Shown here: positions 11,523 to 23,571 of the stretch, piece by piece
How positions within the stretch are numbered: the first letter of the stretch is position 1
Layout of the letters: every line of letters begins with the position of its first letter
Assembly: GCA_020747065.1 (NCBI GenBank)
Contig: JAGMVK010000017.1
Span: 1,054,001 to 1,118,000 of the forward strand
Source of the DNA: Cadophora sp. MPI-SDFR-AT-0126
Taxonomy: Eukaryota; Ascomycota; Leotiomycetes; Helotiales; Ploettnerulaceae
Direction: 5' to 3'
Length of the DNA: 64,000 nucleotides
Made by a program: the position numbers and the translations under genes
The notes under the pieces: generated by a model
Told to the model about the DNA's origin: nothing
The model's database searches: none
What the model saw: the letters and a program-made list of their open reading frames with translations, nothing else

Positions 11523-12827
11523 ATGGCTTCCACTCGATATAAGAAGAAGGCTACCAAGACTAGCAGAGTCATGAAGAAAGGAGTCGAAGTCGCAAAGGAT
11601 GAAGTCGAAGTCGCAAAGGATGAAGTCGAAGTCGCAAAGGATGAAGTTGAAGTCGCCGAAGGACAAATCGAAACCGCGGAGGAAGAAGTCAGCCAAGACA
11701 ACCAGGATCCCTCGAAGGAACTCATCCAACTGGCAAAGTCTGCTGGTGATGGCACCGTCTCTATTCCCGGCAATATGCTAGCTTCCCTGCTGTCCAACGT
11801 TCAGACCTTGCAGCTTCAGGTTGGTCGACTTCATGCGGAGCTCTCTGGAGTTAAGGGAGATCTCAGAGCGCTCGAAGTAGCTGCTGGTAGGGTATTCCCT
11901 CGCTTCAAGAAGCTGCCAGCTGAGATTCGTCGCATGATTTGGCGCCTTACTCTCTCAATGCCTCGTATCGTAGGAATTGAGGAGGATTATCGCACGATCA
12001 GACGCAAGGGCAAGGAAAAGGAAGTTTACGGATGCACGCCCTTCAAAGGATACAATCCAATTCGCTACACTTGTCGAGAGTCGCGAGCTGAGGCCATAGC
12101 TATGCAGACTCAGATCTTCATTCAAGACGGTGCCCCTCAAATCTTCATTAATACTGAGGTCGATAGTGTCTGGCTCCGGATCGAAGATGAAGAACCTGAG
12201 TGGGTCTTCCGATCACTTGATGATCTAGCGTTTTGGGATTATGTTCCTGGTCGCAAGCAATCTGATACCCCTCGTGTTACGATCAGCCTGAAGGTATGGA
12301 ATGCGAATGCGAAGGATCAGATGTATTGGCTGTTCAATAGGCTGTACTTACTTGGAGTCACAAAGATCTATGTTGTTGTGGGAGAGAACGCGACATACAA
12401 TAAAGCAACTTACGTTGGATCTGACTTGGTCTTGATCGAGCCTCAAAAGTCACCATGCCAAACCCTGCCAGAGGATGCCAAGGAGTACATGGAGAAATAC
12501 TTCGGGAGGACAATCCATCGCATGAGCTGGCCGGATATGGCAAAGGCTGAGCTACAGCTCCTCCGAGAGTTCCAGGCTCAGCGGGCTCGTTGGTTAGAAG
12601 ATATGAGAACTCGTAAGTCATGTCACCAAGTTTTTCTAGTGATATTTATTCGCTTCAAAAGCTAGTACTGACTTACCATAGAAGGCATTGAGGTGCCAGA
12701 ACACTGGGCGGAAGATGAAGAAGATGGTCCTGTTGACCATTGGGAGGTTGAGGAGATCGAGTTCGTCGACATTTGTACTTTGTCAGAGGTACAGAAGGAC
12801 CCTGGTTCGTTCTTGGTCAAAGTCTAG
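11523..12827 (+). CDS. 2EXR-domain protein with N-terminal heptad repeats
   Basis: Two exons, 11523-12612 and 12682-12827, with a 69-bp GTAAGT...CATAG intron carrying an ACTGAC branch point. Phase 1 is kept and the second exon runs to a TAG at 12825. The product is about 411 residues. The N-terminus is basic, then a Val/Lys/Glu heptad (EVEVAKD, repeated) predicts a charged helix, followed by a leucine-rich coiled coil. The core FPRFKKLPAEIRRMIWRLTL, with YTCRESRAEA about 45 residues later, is the 2EXR motif found in large fungal-specific families that resemble F-box proteins. The acidic C-terminus (HWAEDEEDGPVDHWEVEEIE) comes mainly from exon 2. Molecular function is unknown for the family. 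The start was chosen at the first ATG after the leader that opens a basic Lys-rich segment (MASTRYKKK). Confidence 0.8.
11583..11645 (+). repeat. Three perfect 21-bp coding repeats
   Basis: Copies at 11583-11603, 11604-11624 and 11625-11645 are identical. A fourth at 11646-11666 has diverged. They encode the seven-residue unit of the 2EXR protein's N-terminal helix. Nucleotide identity shows recent expansion. Confidence 0.9.
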
Positions 12828-13860
12828 TCGGGTAGAGGAACCTTGAAGGATTTGAAGTTGTGTAGACAGGGCGATGGTACATACAATAGTGGACAACTGG
12901 ACAACTGGACTCTTCAATTCTTCTGATTGTGGTATATCTTATAAACTCGCAAACAAAGTCTCTTGAGTCTTTCATGAACGTACTACTTCAGATCCTAGGC
13001 TATGAAATGGAACGCTGCACAATCTTATTAAAGTCCTGTCGAGCCTGAATGCTTGACAACTTCCCAACAGCTATCACACTTTCCACTCTGCAAGTCCTCT
13101 ATTCTTTAGGAACGTCATAGTCTCTAGGCGCAATGCAGATTTTTAGGCACGCTGCATCAGTATTGAATAAGTCTCAGGTAACTCAAGCTGTTCCCTTTAA
13201 TATAATAAAATCTGTGGCTTGCGACGCTTGTGACTGCGCGTACCTGACTGTAAAGTTCCTAAAGTAGGCCATGTGTGCAGCCCGCAACGTCGGCCGTCCC
13301 CTTCCCAGGGAAATGCTTCTGCGTGACAAGTTTCCGACCTTTCGCTTCCTCTCGTTGCGCTCTATCTAGAACGAACTTCTTCGATTTTCAGCCAAGAACG
13401 CGACATGGGTTTCCACTCCTGTCGCAGGATTACAGACGATTTTGAAGATGATGTGGATGACTAAGTCCGTGAAGGTGGAAAGACTACCGAGAGAGGCCTG
13501 GTGTTAACACGCAAGACAACGATGACTTGGCAGAGACGTTGAGATGGTGACAATATAGTACGACGCTGAAATGCAGGGCCATAAGTCGCAACACTACCCA
13601 AGAGACATAATAAAGGTACAACGATGGCGAGCACAAGTGCTTTCAACGCGCCTCAGTTTACATCCACAGAAAATTGAAATAAGGGATCCAATACTGAAAG
13701 GCGATTAGGTCTCGCACGTCGTACTAGCATGTTGACTTGCGAAACGATCATTCTGCTCTCAAGGCCAGAAAAAGGATCAGACAGCAGCCCGAGCACCATT
13801 GCACACTTCATTACCAGCCTGCACATCTTCAGAATAGCACTAACAGGAGGAGCTTGCTAC
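12828..13860. other. Intergenic region, convergent 3' flanks
   Basis: About 1 kb between the 3' ends of the 2EXR gene (plus) and the SET gene (minus). I see no coding frame, RNA gene or repeat that I can support. Confidence 0.6.
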
Positions 13861-15332
13861 TTAATTCTCCTGCCTGAACAACCACTTGTCAAACCTCATT
13901 GTATCCATGTCTTTCGGTACCGAATCCCTCGCACTTTTCCACTTCCTCGAATATGCTTCAAAGCTACTATGAAGGGCTGGATTCAACGCAAGAGACTTCA
14001 CTCTCAGCGTCTCGGGGCTATCCTCACCTTCACAGATCACCCTCGCTTTATAGGCTCTCTCTGCAAATATACTCGCGCGTGCCTGATCCCCATGCGCGAT
14101 GCTGATCTGGAAGGCGTCGTAGTAGAGCCTAGCAATTAATGCGCCAGCACACCCATCGAACTCTTGGTCGAGGACTTGAACCAGCGAGTAGCAGTCCCTC
14201 AAGCTCGCTTGTGGGTAGCTCATCATTACAAACGGATCTCCAATAGCTTCATCAAGATTCTGGATCTGTGTGCGCCGGTTGTCGCTAGCTTGGAGTGAGG
14301 AAGGCGGAAGGGTGCAACAGCTACAAGTGCAGGAGAAACCAAAGCTTTCTTTAAGGAATACCTGCCGTTCGCTTGCCGTCCCGCCATGGTCGTACGATAT
14401 TGTGATCTCAGCTCCTCTCTCGATCGATCGGATCGCGTGGATAGTTTCATGCCCTTTGGCACTGTTCCAGCTATTGTGAGCATTTGGCATGCAGCTGTGG
14501 TTGATCAAGCACACTGTTGGGTAGACACTGCCGACGGGCGACCCAGAGCCGCAGGGCAGAGCATTAGTCTTGAAGATGCCGCTGAATGGCTTCTTCGCCA
14601 AGAAGTTGTTATGAAGAGATAGGAACTGCCGCTGTGACTCCCTGGACATGGCCTTCAACTTTGTCGCGAGGAACTGCTCTAACTCATCAGGAGGCATAGG
14701 TCCAACTGTGATAAGCGGCTTCTCGCAAATGATTCGAGTGCCCTTAGATATGTTGAAGCGGGCAACGAGACCTTTGCCTTTTCCAAGGATATGCTTAATC
14801 TCGAAAGGCGTAATGCCCACCTCTGCGATAGAATCGGTGCCACTAAGTGGCTGGGCGATGCTGGACGGGGACTCAAGTTCATCTGGCTGCAATTGAGATG
14901 TCAAAGATTGTTCATCGAGCAAAGACACGATACCAGGGAGACACCACCGACCTGCTGATATGACCTCAGTGATTCACGGACTTCAACCCAGTTGTAAGCG
15001 CCAGACTGTCCGGCACCCTCGTGCCAGCACTTAATACGAGAACCGAAACATGTCTGTGCAATACGTGTCACAGTGTCGATATAGCTGTCTACCTTCGTGT
15101 TTGCTGCGGTAGACCCCGAAACCTTCGAGCTAAAACGCAGAAATTTGTGGCCCTCGAAGGGAAGCTTGGGATGTTCTCCTGCTTTGAAGTTGATGTAATT
15201 TGGCTTTAACTCAACTTGGGTGTCATCTTTGTAATGCTCTTTGATGATGTCGATAAATCGTCCCCAGTTCTGTCTATCTACGAGTCCTTTTGACAGACAA
15301 GGATACATATCGAAACCGGCGTCGACTCCCAT
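13861..15332 (-). CDS. SET-domain protein, apparently fused to a small fungal conserved domain
   Basis: Two coding blocks. Exon 1 (15332 to 14952 or 14934) encodes MGVDAGFDMYPCLSKG onward, with NWGRFIDFIK-like and FEGHKFLRFSSKVSG segments. This is a small conserved ascomycete domain of unknown role, usually a protein of about 130 residues. Exon 2 (14886-13861) encodes a SET domain: GKGKGLVARFNISKGTRI, CLINHSCMPNAHNSWN (the NHSC knot), EITISYDHGG and a post-SET-like FGFSCTCSCC zinc cluster, as in SMYD-type lysine methyltransferases. Exon 2 has no ATG before the SET core, so it needs an upstream exon. Acceptor CAATTGCAG (AG at 14888-14887) joins in phase 0 to donors at 14933 (GTATCG, 47-bp intron) or 14951 (GTCGGT, 65 bp). 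The product is about 470 residues. The fusion is inferred; two adjacent genes with a missed start exon remain possible. Confidence 0.6.
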
Positions 15333-17549
15333 GGCTACACTTTGCAACTCAATCAGGCAAACAGAAGGCAGTAGGTGATGGGAATTGCTAGGAACGAATT
15401 CACCGATGCTATACTTGAGCCGGGAGAAAAGATGCGAAAGGTGGTGAATTGATATTTTGATGCCCTATGTTGTGTAACCGTACTACTACCAATAAGCAGA
15501 TGACACATATTCCGCCGTTGGAATCCACCACGATGTTTGTGCCTAAGATGATAATAACGTAAGTTAATTCTCCCTCTTCAATTTGAGAGAAATATTCGGT
15601 CTATCCGGCAATGATGGCGATCGTTAGGTGATCCCGAGTAAAAGTTTGCTGAGCTGTCAGCCAATTTTGGCTAATCTGCTGGTCCGCGCTCCAAGTTCAA
15701 TAAAGACGGAAAGAGGACACCAATATTGTATCCCAGTAACAGACTACCTAGCTTCTCCTCACGGTTTAATTTTCATAAGGGTTATCAGCCTTACACATCG
15801 TCAAGGTCAAAGAGTCTATCGTCATCAGATCCCGTCGTTAAAGTACCGGAATGCAGGTAGCCGCGACATCCTTGGCAGTTGTATCCCGAGGCGTAACATG
15901 TCTTCTTCACCATTCAAATCCAAGAGTATACTGTACTTATGTCCTCCTCGGCCAACACTAGGAAAAGTCGGGCTGGCAGTGACTGATCGGGGGCGTAGTC
16001 GACTCGTCTCGATACTCTCCTCAGGGCTCAAATCCTCGTGACTCCCACTTATCTCCTCCTAGTCCCCATGATGAGTCTCTCAACCTAAGTGTCGTCCCAT
16101 ACACATTGAGCTCTAGTTGTAAATCTAGTACTAACGAAGTTCGAAGACGTACCAGACATCCACGGGTGCTGGAATTGTGATGGTTCTGCAAGGAAAACGT
16201 AGACATGAGTTCATCATGAATAACAAAGGAGAAGATTTGGAGAAGTTGAAGGTCGACAGGTTCCTCGAATTCAAGATCCTGAGGCGCTGGAGGAAGATAT
16301 ACTACTTGTGCGTTGGAGTGGATGGAGACCAGGGCACGATTTCTGATAGAGAAAGTAGAGGACCCCGAACACGCATTTCAAGTCATTGCCGAGTTCCACG
16401 CCGCAAAATATTTCAGGCCTGGCGGCGAAAAGAAATAAACTGATAGATAGACTATATCCGCGACTCAATTCTCTAACGTCCTAGATCGCCTAGTAAAATA
16501 CAATCTAGACCAGCACTTCCTCATGTCAACAAGTAGGCTGTTTTTCTTCCCGATGCCTCTTACTCTTTCTCTCCTCTCTCTCGCTCTCCTTCTCTCTCGC
16601 TCTCCTTCTCTCTTCTCCCTCCTCTTTCCGCCTTCCCCTTCCCTTTCCCCACGTTTCTCCATGCCCGTCCATTCTCCGTGCCCATCCCCGCTTTCAAATC
16701 GCTCCTCCGATCGTCCATCCCCTATCTCCAGAACCTCCTGCACCATCGCTTCGAGCCTCTACTCAAGACTGGTTTGCAAGTACGTACCTCTTCCTGTTGC
16801 TATTTCCCTTTCTACTGCCTCTATGATGCCCTATCTTGCCCCAGTGGGCATCCAAGCCTCGCCCGCGCACAATTTTTGGTCTGCCTTTCAGTACTCATCA
16901 GTTGCACGGTACTGTAAGCCAATGGTTCTTCTGCAAGCCCACGAAGTGAAAGACTTCACACGTCCACTATGCCAACTATGTATACTCCGTATCCAGCTCT
17001 GAATACCAAGACCGCGGGCGAGAGACATAGACTTTTTTTTAGGAAAGCTCTGAGACTGGATTGGCTAGGTGTGTCGATTACTTATGGACCCGAGTATTAA
17101 TGAGGAGAAAGAGGCGATGAGAACCACTGTGTGAGAAACAGGCAGATTTTCGATTAGTTTTAATTTTTCTCGTTACGATATCAAGGTCTTTTCCATCTCC
17201 TCTCAGTTTCGTCTATGTCGTCATATCCACGTTGAGAACCTTTTCTTTTCTGCAGAGACAGCAAGCAAGTATTGCAGATGGAGAGTTGAACTCCATCTAC
17301 CGTTTATAGAAATAGATATCATAACGCCGCCGAATATCCAACCCGTGAAAACCCAATGAAACCACATATGTCCGGAAATAGACAACAAACGATAAAAATA
17401 CCTACTTCTTCTGGTTTTTCCCCCGCGGTTTTTGAAATCGTCTGATGGGAATAAACCCCTGAAATCAGATCTCGATGCAAAACAAGGGATACATGAGACA
17501 GCGAGAAGGACGATTCGCCATACCAGGGAATGAAGCCATCCAATTTCCC
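15333..17549. other. Intergenic region with CT-rich stretch
   Basis: About 2.2 kb upstream of the minus-strand SET gene and downstream of the minus-strand homeobox gene. A pyrimidine-rich segment (CTCTCTCGCTCTCCTT type) lies at about 16550-16680. Open frames through it have low-complexity Ser/Leu/Pro composition and no family resemblance, so I call no gene here. Confidence 0.55.
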
Positions 17550-20500
17550 TTAAAGCAACATCTCACTCCCCTCACCAAACTCCTCCCCCACGCCCTCCAA
17601 ACCACCACTCAGAGCCGACGACGAGAAAGCAGCCACATCCCCACTAACAGCCGTGGTCGTCCTCGGCGGCGAGATTCCCAGTCCCATACTCCCACTCCCA
17701 CTCCCACTCCCAGGAGCAAAGCCCGACCTCGCAGCCATCTTAGCGCTAGCTCGTCTTCTTAACGGACTGGCTGTGGCGGCGTGCACGCGGTATAGCTCTG
17801 CGTAGTCGATTGCTGGGCCGTCGCCTTTGCTGCGGGGTGTGGGTTGGTGGAGGGTGGGTTGTGTCTGTGTTTGTGCGAGTGGGGATTGCTGTTGAGTTTG
17901 TAACTGTGGAGAGAGGTTGGATATAGTCTGCGAATGCGTCTGTGGGAGGAACAAATCTGGACTCCCACCGCCACTGGAGCCGGAATGTGAGTTAGAGTTG
18001 GAATGGGAATTCGATCCAGAAAAGTCAACAGTACTCAAGTCCATGCCGCTCAACTCGTGGTCGAATTCCGCCAAGAACTCATCATCCATCAACGCCATAG
18101 GCATGCTATCGCCCAAATGCCCAATACTCGCGCTTGTGATACCATGCATCGCCTTGAACTTCCTCAATAGTTCAACATCGTCCGCAGCCGTATTCTCCAT
18201 TCCGAGAATGACCCTAGCTTTAGCGCGCAGCTCGTCATCCGAAGGACAATGCCCGGCGGCGAGTTCGGCCTGCACGAATGCGCTGAGATTGGATTCGAGA
18301 TCGCGGGAGCAGAAGACTTGCGCGGGTTTTTGCCAGCGTTGGGAGGCGAGGCCTTTGACGAATTTCTGAGCCGTCTTGGCTTTGATGTTGTAGGTTTTGT
18401 GGTCGATGGTGACGGGGATGTCGGAGTTGAATTTGTCGGTTGAGGGAAGGACTTGTGGCATGAGGAAGGGTGGGGAGAATCCGGTACCGCCATCGGCGAT
18501 GCGCCATGTTGGGTGAGTGATGGGGAGGCCAGGACCAGTGGACGGTGAAAGCCCGACGTCGCGCTTGAAGCGGATGAGCCATTCGGCGTTGTCAGCAGCT
18601 GTTTGGTTCCATGGATCATCGTCGTCGTAGATTACCCAGCGGGCTTGGTTCTGAATTTCGGCATCGGAGGGGAGCTGTGATTGTTAGTGAATACTAGTTG
18701 AAATGGATAAGAAGTAAGACTTACATGTTGATTTGGGTTATTGGGCGACATGCAAGTTGTCACAAACCGAGTCAACTCGCGAACCAATCTCCCATAGCAA
18801 TTCGCATCGTTCAAGAAGTACTTGAGCGGTTGTGTCGGGTTGGTGTTAGTAGATGGCTGATTTTGGATGAGAGTATGTAGCGGTGCTTCGACAGGCGTGT
18901 GTGTCGATTTGCCACTTCCTGGTGATGGGACAGTCATCCCAGTACTGTCCAAATCCCAATGAAGAGTCTTCGGAGATGGCTGAGATCCCTCGCTCACTTC
19001 AGATAGAACGGGCATGTTGAGGCCTTGAGATGCGAAGTCGCCAGTGGTGATGAGTCCAGCTTGCTGCTTGAATTGGTGGAGAATAGAGGGATCGTCCATC
19101 GCTGTCTGGTTCCACGGGTCGTCGTTCTTGAACACGATCATTCGTGCTTGATTCTGCAGCTCTGTATCACTTGGGTAAGTCCCAAGGGAAACTTGAAAGC
19201 GAACCCAGTCTTTCAGCTCGTGGACAAGTCTTGCATGATTGTGAATGCTGTAATCAATGCTCTTGTCATCCAAGGACCGAATCTGTTCAGACAGCATCTC
19301 GGAACTTCTTGGAAGGCCAGCTCGTCTTCTGAAGCCCCGGAGCCAGCATCCAGATTGGTTGATCAGAAATTTGAACCATGCAACGGCAGGTTTGCATTTG
19401 AAGTTCGATTGGTGCTCAATGTCGTCAAGAATCTTGCAGCATTCGGCCTGTAGTTCGCTATCTGTGGGTGTTAGGCCCAATGCCTGCTTACTCTCGACAA
19501 AATTCATCAAGGCTCTCTGCTTCATACATGTCGATAAGGCGAATTGTGCAGATTCTGGAGCAACCTGAGCGTTGACCAGCTCGACTCCCTTGATACAGGA
19601 GTAGTTTGGTGAGCCTGGCCGTTCTGGCATTTCATCCTCCGTCGTCCCAGAGAGAAGGATGAGGTCTCTGAACCAGGACCCTTCAGGATGTTTCTTGGAT
19701 GCCACATCATCTGTCTTATGCACGATCTTGCGAGCTTCAACAAGAAGATCAGCATCTGTTGGGACGCCACCTCTCAAGACTGAACTATGCACATATTCCA
19801 GCAGGCCGATCTTGATGTAATCTTCGAGAGTCTTGTCCACTCTAGCTGCCTCTTTCGAAGCCTCGAAGGGATTCATGCTATTACGCTCATCATGAATGAG
19901 GTCTACAGAGTCAGTAAAGGATCCACACGGAAAAAGAGGGGCAACATACATGGTGGCATTCCATTCTCAATAATATCCAGAACCTGCGGTTCGAAACCCC
20001 AATCACCCTTCCAGTCAGCCATAGATTTACCACCCTTGAAATGCTCAGCGAGATGATCGACTCTGAAAGTCCAGGAATCCATCACGATACCGCAGAAACC
20101 GCATCTGGAACGGATCTCAGGCGTAGCCACTTTCCATGTTTCCATGGAGAAGGATTGGAACTTGACATCGTGGACTAGATTCAAATGTTGGCGGAGGTGG
20201 TCTTTCCTGTAGAAAGTTCGCTCTTCGAGAGAGCGCTCTGCGCAGCTGGAATGGTTGTGAACTTCACTGTGATCTAATGGTGGGTTAGGGAGACCGCAGT
20301 AAACGCAGCGATTGTGTCCGTAATCGGCACAATATTGAGTCGGCCCATCAGGCGAGCATACCCATCGCTCTAGTGACAGATGCAACGATTTCTCGTGCCT
20401 CTGCCAGTCATGTTTAGTTTTGAAGGTTTCCGTGCAAAAAGTACATTGGAAAGCACGAGGAGGGCCTGCAGCAGGGTTAACTGTGACGGGCTTCGGGGCT

Positions 20501-21903
20501 TGACGACGTCGACGACGACGTCCTCTGTTCCCGAATGACCCAAAAGATCCATATGAGCCTCGAGATTTGTGGGAGAATGCTGAAGCGAATGAACCGCCGC
20601 TAGAGTGAGAAGTGCCCAGACTGCTCGTAGACGAAACATTGCAGAGCGAGCGATTCGATCCATCGTCCGTCTGTCCATAGCTGAGTGAAGGACTCGCTAG
20701 ACCAGACGAGTATGTCGATGCAGTGACGGCTTTGGCAATAGCAGTGACGGAAGCAGGTTCGTTTTCAGGAGGAGAATTTTTCCATCTTTCAAGGGGATTC
20801 ATGTTTTCCAAAGCTGGCGTCGCTCGTCTGGGGATGTCCATGGCGTTGGAATAATTGTTCACACTGGGAGATGTGGAACGGGGTGGCCTGACCTTACCCC
20901 TACGACGGGCATTCGCAAGCCAGTTGGTGATCTGGGTTTTGTTGAGACCAGTCTGGCGTATCAAGCTCTCTTTTTCCTCTTCGGTAGGATAGGGATGTGC
21001 GTGGTGAGTTGATAGCCAGCCTCGAAGGATACGGATCGATTCTCGTGAGAACCTTGGCCCTACTTTAGGAGCGGTCTCAGCGAAAGCAGCATTGATATTC
21101 TCCTCTGATGACTTGAGAGACACCAAGTTTCCTGTTGACCCAGATCTGCTGTTCGGGAGTGATCCTTGACATTGAGGGCTCTGACTGTTCTGGTTAAGAC
21201 CCATGAGATCCTCCAAGCTCCAGGCGGAGAGGAAGTCCTTCGGCCTGGCTTTGCATTCGCAAGCAAACGAGACACAATTGATACAAGATCCAATATTACT
21301 TCCCTCTCTGATAACCTTGCACTCAAGGCCGCGCTGGAAGCAATTCTCGCAAGCTTCTGGCACAGCTTCTTCAGTATCGTTGACAGTCTTGGGAACGCAG
21401 AAATCCCCGCCGCGGTCATTCTTGACTGTTGACTCGGGATGTGTCAAGCTGCATGTGTGATCCAGTGCAACACAGCTTGTACATGAGCCCTTCCGGAGAC
21501 CTTCTTTAATGGCTTTGCAGTGGAGACGCATGCGTTGGCAGTAGGAGCACGAACGGACAGGAACGTCCATGCCGTCGATCCATCTGGGGAAATCCATGAA
21601 ATCGGTCGGCCCCATCATGGTGGTATCCTGCACGGCACTCTTGGTCCCGTTTCCAGTGTCAGGTAGAGCGCTGACGTGAACAGGGAGCTGGTCTTCTGGC
21701 GATGAGAAGTGCTGTAGACATGTAAAGTGGTTCTCATCGTCTGTCTGGGTGGCGAAGGCTAGATCGATGTCATAGGGGCCGGCTGCCATGTTGGACAGAT
21801 GGCTGAAGTCCATGGCATTGGGGTCGATGCTCGCGTCCAATGGGTGGGCGGCATCGTCGAAATTGAAGAACTCGTCCATGATTTCCTCGTCGATGGTGGT
21901 CAT
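17550..21903 (-). CDS. Homeobox (KN type) and C2H2 zinc-finger transcription factor
   Basis: Three exons: 21903-19950, 19902-18725 and 18674-17550. The introns are 47 and 50 bp (donors GTATGT, GTAAGT; acceptors TGTAG, CACAG) and phases agree, giving 1418 residues. A predicted nuclear DNA-binding regulator. Residues 119-151 and 185-217 each show C-x2-C-x6-C-x11-C-x2-C-x6-C, a Zn2Cys6-like spacing. Residues 284-337 form a homeodomain with the TALE/KN-type recognition helix (ITNWLANARRRGK). An Arg-rich putative nuclear signal is at about 460-467. A C2H2 finger lies at 486-508 (CTFCTETFKTKHDWQRHEKSLH region). Further Cys/His pairs follow up to residue 640. The C-terminal half holds about five copies of a 60-75 residue helical module. 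The N-terminus (MTTIDEEIMDEFFNFDDAAH) matches my memory of a widespread fungal family without a defined role. Confidence 0.88.
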
Positions 21904-23571
21904 CTAGAGGGCGCCGGGCCGGTTGTACTGAACGGGAAGGCGTGAACACAACACAACAGGTTACAGTGCTGTGCAGTAGTTTGGGTGGAAGATGGGATGA
22001 GGAGGAGATCCGAGCAGCTCAGACAAGACCAGATCAATGGAAAGGCGTGAGTGAGATGTATTAGATGAGATGAGATGGATGTAGAAGAAGATGTATGAGC
22101 AACAAGATCTGAATGATTAAGAAGACGAGACAAGACAAGACCAGACACGGAGACGGACGGGGCTAAGATGGATAGATATCAGCAGTAGATAGAATTAGGG
22201 ACAGTGCGTCCGTGAGTGGATGTTGAGATATAGAGTGCACTTCCTCTTGTCTTGTTCTTGTCTTGTCTGCGTAGAATCCTCACACATCTCAGTAGTCGGC
22301 ATGGAAGTGTATGTCAGTCATCCAACCCTGTCTGGTGGTGGTGGTGTTTCTCACATGCGGGCTGGCGGGGATCCGCACTTGTCAAATTTCTTGACTTGCA
22401 CGCCCTTCCACATCCCGCTTGGGTGGTAGCGCAGCACCAGCGTCGCTCAACTCGGCCCTGGTATTTCTCCGATTGGGCACTTTTGACACCAACTCTTGGT
22501 AGAACAACACGCGAATGCTTCCACCGCCTTCTCGCTCCCTTCTCGCTGCTTTCTCCATGCACATCATATCGTATCATATCATTTCACTAAGGCAATACCG
22601 TGTTGATCCTGCATGAGGAACAGGACTTCCCCACCACCATAGTCTTTCGACCCTGCAGCCGACATAAATAATCCACACCTAGCCGACTCTCCACTTCGAG
22701 TCAGGGAAGCCTCGTCAATTCAATTAAACAGTACAGAATTTCCCCACCTCGAAATCTAGAATGCCGATATACCTCAGGGTCAACCTTCCCAGCACAGATA
22801 TCCGTATGCGCTCCATAGATACAAAGTCTTGGTCGTCCCCGCTATTCAGGTACTTTTGAGAACTTGGAATCCACTCCAATTATTCTTTGATCGGCATATG
22901 AAGTCTGGAGAAACCTGAAGCCGATGCTGACCGCCGTTGCCGATATCGCATGATATGGCTGAAGTTGAAGGCGTTGGCGTTTGTGTTTGTGTATCTGGTT
23001 TGTCAGCAATGAAGACTCCCGTCCCAATCTAAAGCACCTTTCTTCCTGGTCGAGTATGCTTGAAGAATACAGTACAGATGTACAGTGTCTTGTACGGAGT
23101 ATCCCGACCTGCAATTAATCAGACTGTCGATCTTTCCGCGGAGAAAGTCGTACGCAACACCAATGCAGTTGCAGCTTTTGATTGACAGGCAAGCAGCCAC
23201 ACCTTTTGGTGTGGACGCAGTAGGTGAGCATGACGTCGGGGTCGGGAGAGGTACAGGTTGGCGAGTGTGAGTGACAATCCAGGCTGGCATTTTCGTTCAA
23301 TGAGGAAATGGAATTCAAGCCATCCAGGCTCCATGGTTGTTTGCGAAAGCATGTCGGCTACGATATCCAGAAAGGACATCGAAATCCCTTCAACAGCCAA
23401 GCCAAGTCAGTGGACGGGAAACCATGAGAGGCCGCACAAGGCTGAAGCCGAGTGGCTGCATTTTTATTCCAGAAGATGCTGCTCCCCTAGATCCCCCTTT
23501 CCTATCTCAGCATGTATTACTCATTTCTGTTCTTTCCCATTCTATCGTCGATTCTTCCTCCCCTAAGTGTG
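21904..23571. other. Divergent intergenic region
   Basis: Shared upstream region of the homeobox factor (minus) and the HET gene (plus), about 1.7 kb. It contains GAGATGAGATG/CTTGTCTTG-type simple repeats at about 22050-22270. A CATCAT run at 23611-23629 belongs to the HET coding exon. No gene supported. Confidence 0.6.

Noticed and set aside
16523..17002. 159-residue plus-strand frame in CT-rich DNA
   Set aside because: Low-complexity Ser/Leu/Pro start and no domain; better seen as a pyrimidine-rich intergenic stretch.
19987..19999. GGTTCGAAACC, resembling a tRNA B-box
   Set aside because: It lies inside exon 1 of the homeobox factor (coding for the WGFEPQV segment), and no cloverleaf or A-box could be found around it.
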